From NCBI GenBank assembly GCA_002349055.1, contig DECD01000027.1:56960-74634 (forward strand): a stretch of DNA of 17,675 bases, written 5' to 3'. Positions within the stretch are counted from its first letter, which is position 1, and the number at the start of each line of letters is the position of its first letter. Shown here piece after piece: positions 13,625 to 17,675 of this stretch. The stretch comes from Bacteroidales bacterium UBA2939 (GTDB taxonomy: Bacteria > Bacteroidota > Bacteroidia > Bacteroidales > P3). The notes beneath the pieces are model-generated. The model made no database searches. It was given only the letters and a program-made list of their open reading frames with translations, and was not told the origin of the DNA. The translations under genes and the position numbers were made by a program.

Positions 13625-14761
13625 ATGAGAACAATTAAACTATGTTTTTTACTATGTCTGTCGCTGTTTCTCACGGCTTGTATCAAAGATGAACCTTTGA
13701 ACGATGAATGCGACATCGTCAGTGCCTGGGTGAAAGGCGCGGAATACGAGAGTTTCTTTTACCAGAATACGCAGATGCGGATAGAGAACATCCCGTCGAA
13801 CAGCACGGAAATTGTCTTTCAGGTGCGCACCAAGAGCGGGCTGCCGCCGATGCCGGTGCAGTTCAGCCTCACTCCCGGTGCCACCATCACGCCCGCCAAC
13901 GGCTCGCCGCAGGATTTTTCCCAGGGACCGGTAACCTACACGGTGACGTCGGAAGACGGCCAATGGACACGCACCTACAGCGTCGACTTCCAGGAGGCCA
14001 GCACCCATAGCACCTACCTTTTCAGCTTCGAGCATGTGGCGGTGGACACCTTCAGCAACGGCTGCACCTACCATGTCTTCTACGAGGTTGCGGGTGGCGA
14101 GCGCCGCAACATCTGGGCCTCGGGCAATGCGGGCGTGGGCATTCTGCATGCCGACTGGACGCCCGGTGATTTTCCCACCCAATCGACAGACAACGGCTAC
14201 CAGGGCAAGGGTGCGAGCCTCACCACACAGTCGACCGGCGAGTGGGGCGCAGCCTTCGGCAAGCCCATAGCCGCGGGCAACCTGTACCTGGGCAAGTTCA
14301 ACGTCAACGCGGTGCTCACCAATGCGCTAAAGGCCACCGAGTTTGGCATCGCCACCGACAGACAGCCGGTGAAGATCAGCGGCTGGTACAAATACCATCC
14401 CGGCGACGAGTTCACGGACGCCAGCATGCAACCCGTGCCTGGCCGCGTGGACCAGGGCCACATCTACGGCGTTTTCTACCGCAACCAGGATGCCGAGGGC
14501 AAGCCAGTGGTGCTCTACGGCGACGATGTGCTCACGAGCGACCTGATTGTCAGCAAGGCGCAGCTGGTGCCTGCCGCCACCGACGAGTGGACGCACTTCG
14601 AGATAATCTTCGAGGGCGGCACCGCCGACCCCGCCATCCTGGCCGCCATGGGGTACAACTACACAGTGGTCTTCTCGTCGAGCAAGGACGGCGAAAGCTT
14701 CGAGGGTGCCATCGGTAGCACGCTGTGTGTCGACGAGGTGACAGTGGAATTCGGGGAATAG
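13625..14761 (+). CDS. PCMD-domain lipoprotein
   Basis: The 378-residue protein begins with a lipoprotein signal (LFLTAC, C19) and an Ig-like N-terminal part (about 30-120: AEYESFFYQNTQMRIENI through SEDGQWTRTYSVDF). The main C-terminal domain is the PCMD fold ('putative carbohydrate metabolism domain', PF13201), seen in YHVFYEVAGGERRNIWASGN, GYQGKGASLTTQSTG and KISGWYKYHPGDEF. Such proteins are exposed Bacteroidetes lipoproteins thought to bind glycans, by inference from their structure and loci. ATG at 13625 lies shortly after a good promoter. The next gene encodes an outer-membrane beta-barrel, a frequent partner of PCMD proteins. Confidence 0.88.
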   Translation: MRTIKLCFLLCLSLFLTACIKDEPLNDECDIVSAWVKGAEYESFFYQNTQMRIENIPSNSTEIVFQVRTKSGLPPMPVQFSLTPGATITPANGSPQDFSQGPVTYTVTSEDGQWTRTYSVDFQEASTHSTYLFSFEHVAVDTFSNGCTYHVFYEVAGGERRNIWASGNAGVGILHADWTPGDFPTQSTDNGYQGKGASLTTQSTGEWGAAFGKPIAAGNLYLGKFNVNAVLTNALKATEFGIATDRQPVKISGWYKYHPGDEFTDASMQPVPGRVDQGHIYGVFYRNQDAEGKPVVLYGDDVLTSDLIVSKAQLVPAATDEWTHFEIIFEGGTADPAILAAMGYNYTVVFSSSKDGESFEGAIGSTLCVDEVTVEFGE

Positions 14762-14784
14762 TTAATAGATAAGAGATAATAGTT

Positions 14785-15534
14785 ATGAAGAAGATACTTT
14801 TTATAGCCGCGATATTTTCAATTTTCAATTCTCAATTTTCAATTTGCAGGGCCGACAGCCTGGATGTGAGAATCTGCGCGGGATACAACCTCGGCGGCAC
14901 CTCTCCCCTGCCCCTGCCGGCCACCATCCGCAGCATCGATGCCTTCCGGCTGACAGCGTCGCCGATGGTGGGTGCCGACATCACTTTCTCCAATCTGCTT
15001 CCTGCCCGGATGGGGGTGAGGTTGGGTCTGCATCTCGAGAACAAAGGCATGGATATCGAGGCCACCGTCAAGAGCTACCACATGGAGATGACGAAGGGCA
15101 GCAGTCAAATCGGCGGTCTCTTCACTGGTCACGTCTCCCAGCAGGTGACGCAGTGGATGCTCACGATGCCTATCAATTTTGAATTCCGAATTTCGAATTT
15201 TGAAATCAAGTTCGGCCCTTACTTCTCGCTGCTGCTGAAGAAAGAGTTCAGCGGCATAGCCTCCGACGGCTACCTGCGCCAGGGAGACCCCACGGGTCCC
15301 AAGATCGAAATCGGCAACAAGGAGGGCGAGTGGGCCACCTACGACTTCAGCGACGAGATGCGGAGCCTGCAATGGGGCCTCAGCCTCGGACTGGACTGGC
15401 AGATTGTGCACCACTTCGGCCTCTCTGTCGACCTCAATTGGGGCCTTTCGGGCATCTTCAACAGCGACTTCAAGACCGTCGAACAGACACTCTACCCCAT
15501 CTACGGCTGCATCGGCCTGTTCTATAACCTTTAA
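14785..15534 (+). CDS. Outer-membrane beta-barrel protein (porin-like)
   Basis: The 249-residue protein has a signal peptide and then alternating amphipathic strands ending in the aromatic terminal strand LYPIYGCIGLFYNL, typical of Bacteroidetes PorT-like or general outer-membrane beta-barrel proteins. Conserved-looking pieces are VRICAGYNLGG, GVRLGLHLENKGM and QWGLSLGLDWQIVHHFGLSV. Two heptamer arrays are read in frame: array 9 makes the end of the signal peptide (IFSIFNSQFSICRA, about residues 10-23) and array 10 makes a mid-protein strand (NFEFRISNFEI, about residues 131-141). It follows the PCMD gene by 23 bases and is probably its operon partner. Substrate unknown. Confidence 0.82.
   Translation: MKKILFIAAIFSIFNSQFSICRADSLDVRICAGYNLGGTSPLPLPATIRSIDAFRLTASPMVGADITFSNLLPARMGVRLGLHLENKGMDIEATVKSYHMEMTKGSSQIGGLFTGHVSQQVTQWMLTMPINFEFRISNFEIKFGPYFSLLLKKEFSGIASDGYLRQGDPTGPKIEIGNKEGEWATYDFSDEMRSLQWGLSLGLDWQIVHHFGLSVDLNWGLSGIFNSDFKTVEQTLYPIYGCIGLFYNL
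14815..14845. repeat. Heptamer tandem array 9 (TTTTCAA), inside a signal peptide
   Basis: Units TTTTCAA, TTTTCAA, TTCTCAA, TTTTCAA and a partial unit; the inverse of the AAATTGA-type arrays 1 and 3. It is translated in frame in the beta-barrel protein's signal peptide. Loss of one unit would bring a TGA at 14867-14869 into frame. Confidence 0.9.
15175..15202. repeat. Heptamer tandem array 10 (AATTTYG type), inside the beta-barrel gene
   Basis: Units AATTTTG, AATTCCG, AATTTCG, AATTTTG are read in frame as NFEFRISNFE, giving alternating polar and hydrophobic residues compatible with a membrane strand. Confidence 0.75.
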
Positions 15535-15592
15535 ACATTTTTTTTCATTTCTATTGCCAAAATACACACTTTTCGCAAGATACGAAAATAAA

Positions 15593-15624
15593 TTTGCCCG
15601 TGTCGGAGAAAAATTGTATTTTTG
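15593..15624 (+). promoter_or_regulatory. Promoter for the toxin-antitoxin operon
   Basis: TTTG (15593-15596), 20 bases, TATTTTTG (15617-15624): a full match to the Bacteroidetes promoter consensus, 27 bases before the antitoxin start codon. A palindromic TTGCAA (15622-15627, overlapping the -7) could be part of an autorepression site, but this is only suggestive. Confidence 0.8.
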
Positions 15625-15651
15625 CAATTTGAAATACAACTAAAGAAGAAT

Positions 15652-15876
15652 ATGGAAACGAGGGCAATTAACCCAGCGCAACGCATGATTATCGAATCTT
15701 TTGCGGCCTCGCGCGACGAGGAAGAGCTGAACGACCTGATGGATATGCTACGCAATTTCTATGCCACAAGGCTCAAACGAGAGATGCAACGCCTTTGGGA
15801 CAACGGCACACTGGACCAGTCTGCTTTGGACAAGCTTGCCGACGAACACGTGCGGACTCCATATAGACCCATGTGA
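15652..15876 (+). CDS. Putative antitoxin of a PIN-toxin pair
   Basis: The 74-residue protein (METRAINPAQRMIIESFAAS... ending HVRTPYRPM) is small, charged and helical, with EELNDLMDMLRNFYATRLKR followed by LWDNGTLDQSALDKL. It resembles the small uncharacterised proteins that precede PIN-domain toxins in Bacteroidetes; no helix-turn-helix or AbrB fold is obvious. Its stop overlaps the toxin start by one base (TGATG at 15874-15878), the usual arrangement for type II toxin-antitoxin operons. The longer in-frame reading from 15622 starts inside the promoter and was rejected. Confidence 0.75.
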   Translation: METRAINPAQRMIIESFAASRDEEELNDLMDMLRNFYATRLKREMQRLWDNGTLDQSALDKLADEHVRTPYRPM

Positions 15877-16280
15877 TGAAAGTAGTGCTCGACACCAATT
15901 GCTTGCTTCAAAACCTTGGGGCGAAAAGCAAGTATGCTTTCCTTTTCGACAAATTTTTGCAAGGAGAGTATACGCTTTGCGTTTCATCAGACATCCTGTT
16001 GGAATATGAAGAAATATTGAAGGCTAAAGCTTCTCCCTTGGCAGCGGACTTATTCATGAAAGTCATCACCCGTTCCCGCAATGTTATCCGCAAAGATCCG
16101 TATTTCCGACTAGAAATAATCAAGCAGGATAACGATGATAATAAATTCACCGACTGTGCATTTGCTTGTAACGCTGATACTATTGTTACTAACGACAGCC
16201 ATTTTGACGATGCTGCCAAATCGGAGTTTCCTGAATTCCATGTTCTCTGCCTTGAAGATTTTGCAAGATTGTTAAGGTGA
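15876..16280 (+). CDS. PIN-domain toxin (VapC-like, PIN_3 family)
   Basis: This 134-residue protein is a PIN-domain ribonuclease of the 'putative toxin component, PIN family'. The acidic metal-binding residues are in place: D6 in MKVVLDTNCLLQNL, E43 in LLEYEEILKA, D93 in NKFTDCAFACNA and D107 in TIVTNDSHFDD. It would cleave RNA and arrest growth when the upstream antitoxin is lost; the RNA target cannot be told from sequence. ATG at 15876 was preferred to GTG at 15873. Base composition is more AT-rich than the upstream genes, consistent with a transferred module. Confidence 0.88.
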   Translation: MKVVLDTNCLLQNLGAKSKYAFLFDKFLQGEYTLCVSSDILLEYEEILKAKASPLAADLFMKVITRSRNVIRKDPYFRLEIIKQDNDDNKFTDCAFACNADTIVTNDSHFDDAAKSEFPEFHVLCLEDFARLLR

Positions 16281-16381
16281 ATCTTCACGAAAAAAAAATT
16301 ATACAACCAAAATAAAGACAGTAAGAAACATGTAGAAAACAGAAATAGAAAAGCATTTTTATTATAATTGAGCTGACGCTC

Positions 16382-16520
16382 TTGTTTCTCTTGATAGAAA
16401 GCTGGTACCTTAATATTTGGAGATAGTTTAAGTAGCGAAAGTTCACGCGACAGCGTGAATCATTTCGGAACTTATCATCTCCATAGGTTGTACCAGCACC
16501 GCTATCAAGGATAAGAACAA
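16382..16520 (+). other. ~140-nt nested hairpin; candidate structured RNA or mobile-element hairpin
   Basis: A series of nested complementary blocks pairs across a single axis: 16382-16389 (one bulge) with 16514-16520; CTTGATAG (16390-16397) with CTATCAAG (16502-16509); GCTGGTAC (16401-16408) with GTACCAGC (16490-16497); TGGAGAT (16418-16424) with ATCTCCA (16477-16483); TAAGT (16429-16433) with ACTTA (16470-16474); CGAAA (16436-16440) with TTTCG (16463-16467); and TTCACGC (16442-16448) with GCGTGAA (16453-16459) around a GACA loop. A second TTCACGC at 16531-16537 could compete for GCGTGAA. No ORF overlaps it. It occupies the otherwise empty 16281-16572 interval. No known RNA family was recognised. 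Confidence 0.7.
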
Positions 16521-16572
16521 AACAGAAAGGTTCACGCTTATTATTTTATATAACTATAAAAACATAACAAAA

Positions 16573-17145
16573 ATGAAAAAACTGATATTAGTAATGGCAC
16601 TGCTGGCAGGGCTGAACGCCACAGCACAAACTGGTCACTTAACTTTCAAAGGTGTTCCTATTGATGGAACATTGAATGAGTTTGTAAGCAAACTCAAACA
16701 AAAGGGATTTACTCAAATCAAGAAAGAACAAGGTATCGCAATATTGGAAGGAGACTTCGCTTCTTTTAAAGGATGTACCGTTGCTGTTTATGAACATGAA
16801 TCAGGCTTAGTTAACCGTGTAGGTGTCATGTTTCCTGAAAAGGACACATGGTCATTGTTGTATAACGACTACAGTAAGTTGAAAGAAATGTTGACTCAAA
16901 AATATGGTAAGCCAAGTGAAGAAACAGAAGAGTTCCAAAGTTATACCACTCCACGAGACGATAATAGTCGAATGTATGAGGTGCAAATGGATAGGTGTAA
17001 ATATATTTGTGACTTTACAACTGATAATGGTGTCGTTGAACTAAGAATTGAACACAATAGTGTTATCAGTTGTTTTGTGGTACTTATATATGTGGATGCA
17101 GAAAACGAGGCAAAAGTTCAATCTAGTGCAATCGATGACCTTTAA
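16573..17145 (+). CDS. Exported protein of unknown function
   Basis: A 190-residue protein with signal peptide MKKLILVMALLAGLNATAQ. The mature part begins TGHLTFKGVPIDGTLNEFVS and contains FPEKDTWSLLYNDYSKLKEM, QKYGKPSEETEEFQ and YEVQMDRCKYICDFTTDNG. I recognise this as a recurrent Bacteroidetes hypothetical family with the 'HLTFKGVPIDGTLNEF' opening, without known function. The gene is AT-rich compared with the genes before 15540. It is preceded by the structured hairpin and followed after 11 bases by another unknown gene, with which it forms a small operon. No typical promoter was found just upstream. Confidence 0.8.
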   Translation: MKKLILVMALLAGLNATAQTGHLTFKGVPIDGTLNEFVSKLKQKGFTQIKKEQGIAILEGDFASFKGCTVAVYEHESGLVNRVGVMFPEKDTWSLLYNDYSKLKEMLTQKYGKPSEETEEFQSYTTPRDDNSRMYEVQMDRCKYICDFTTDNGVVELRIEHNSVISCFVVLIYVDAENEAKVQSSAIDDL

Positions 17146-17156
17146 TACATAATAAC

Positions 17157-17543
17157 ATGAAAAAGATTTGGGTTTACTTACTAGGTATACTGACTGGCGT
17201 TATTGTCACCTTTATCACATTATATATTATTGGGACGGCAAACAATAACTTGTCTGGATTATCCTTTTTTGACCAACCAGGCGACATTATAGAATCCTCA
17301 AGTGTCAAAGTGTTCCAAGCCCTCGGTGACGGGACAGCTCTGGCTAACTGCAAGGGGAACGAACCATTTGATATGTATGGTGACCCCATCGTACTTCTTT
17401 ACAACGAAAAAGGTTTCCCATATTACGATAGTCAGATTATAAAAGCCCCCAAAGGTAAATGTTTTCGACAGGTGGGCATATATAGATATTCTTCTCGTTG
17501 GGGAGACCGGACCGTACCAATTGTAATGCTCTTAGAAAAATAG
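17157..17543 (+). CDS. Small membrane-anchored protein of unknown function
   Basis: This 128-residue protein starts with a single transmembrane segment (about residues 4-26, WVYLLGILTGVIVTFITLYI), followed by a soluble domain with SFFDQPGDIIESSSVKVFQA, TALANCKG and GKCFRQVGIYRYSSR, ending TVPIVMLLEK. The pattern recurs in Bacteroidetes as a hypothetical family, often near stretches of transferred DNA. Function unknown. It is the second gene of the pair with the exported protein and ends just before a strong terminator. Confidence 0.78.
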   Translation: MKKIWVYLLGILTGVIVTFITLYIIGTANNNLSGLSFFDQPGDIIESSSVKVFQALGDGTALANCKGNEPFDMYGDPIVLLYNEKGFPYYDSQIIKAPKGKCFRQVGIYRYSSRWGDRTVPIVMLLEK

Positions 17544-17544
17544 T

Positions 17545-17578
17545 AAAAAGCAGCCATTTCTTATGGCTGCTTTTTTTT
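17545..17578 (+). terminator. Intrinsic terminator of the last operon
   Basis: AAAAGCAGCCAT (17546-17557) pairs with ATGGCTGCTTTT (17563-17574), leaving a TTCTT loop, and is followed by a T-run up to 17578. It lies directly after the stop at 17541-17543. Confidence 0.93.
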
Positions 17579-17675
17579 ACATTATCATTGCTGTCCACTA
17601 AAAATCAGTGAAAGTTCTTTGATATTATTGTGAGTTAATTAATTGCAGAGGCTTTTAGAGCGCGACGATTTGAAT

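Noticed and set aside
16442..16459. Simple intrinsic terminator for the PIN toxin gene
   Set aside because: The TTCACGC hairpin has no following T-run and is embedded in a much larger nested structure about 160 bases after the stop.
16382..16520. Retron ncRNA or integron attC site
   Set aside because: No reverse transcriptase or integrase gene is present in the window and no attC core site pattern was found.
17579..17675. Insertion sequence end
   Set aside because: The resemblance is vague and no transposase or second inverted repeat lies within the window; kept only as a remark in a finding.

Overview
The window looks like a chromosomal segment of a member of the Bacteroidales, probably an uncultured gut or rumen lineage. 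The evidence is: Bacteroidetes promoters (TTTG, 19-20 nt, TAnnTTTG) at several sites, almost no Shine-Dalgarno sequences, lipoproteins with Bacteroidetes-style lipoboxes, type IX secretion (T9SS) tails on two secreted proteins, and family markers such as a PCMD protein, a C10 peptidase, a DUF6567-like lipoprotein and a DsbD with an N-terminal corrector domain. From about 1 to 15540 the coding DNA is GC-rich. From about 15650 to the end it is clearly more AT-rich, and one gene at 3864-4217 is an AT-rich island inside the GC-rich part.

Layout. 1-896: end of a DUF362 protein cut by the window edge, followed by a decayed PhzF-family remnant. 1093-2326: two oxidative-damage genes, a lipoprotein glutathione peroxidase and MsrA. 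2398-2479: tRNA-Leu(TAG) with its own promoter. 2500-9488: a same-strand run holding a secreted 'asparagine synthetase B'-named protein (misleading name), a four-helix-bundle S23/IVS-type protein, a secreted beta-propeller with a T9SS-like tail, a full-length DsbD, and a C10 cysteine protease with a T9SS tail six bases after dsbD. 9582-9696: initiator tRNA-Met and its terminator, then a 56-bp near-perfect palindrome. 9834-13533 (minus strand): a DUF6567-like lipoprotein, the dipeptidase PepD, an unknown three-TM membrane protein and an RsiV-like (DUF3298) lipoprotein. 13625-15534 (plus): a PCMD lipoprotein and an outer-membrane beta-barrel protein, divergent from the preceding pair. 15652-16280: a type II toxin-antitoxin pair with a PIN toxin. 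16281-16572: a non-coding stretch containing a ~140-nt nested hairpin. 16573-17543: two AT-rich genes of unknown function, closed by a strong terminator.

The most unusual feature is a set of ten short tandem arrays of 7-base units (consensus often RARKTGA, in either orientation) scattered over the GC-rich part. They lie at gene ends and in leaders, and four lie inside coding sequence. Two of those in-gene arrays form the signal-peptide region of exported proteins (the propeller and the beta-barrel). Because 7 is not a multiple of 3, loss or gain of one unit would frameshift these proteins, so they are candidate contingency (phase-variation) loci. Two of the arrays form a 33-bp inverted repeat around the AT-rich four-helix-bundle ORF. 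No known mobile element or CRISPR array is visible; a possible insertion-sequence end lies after 17579 but is not established.
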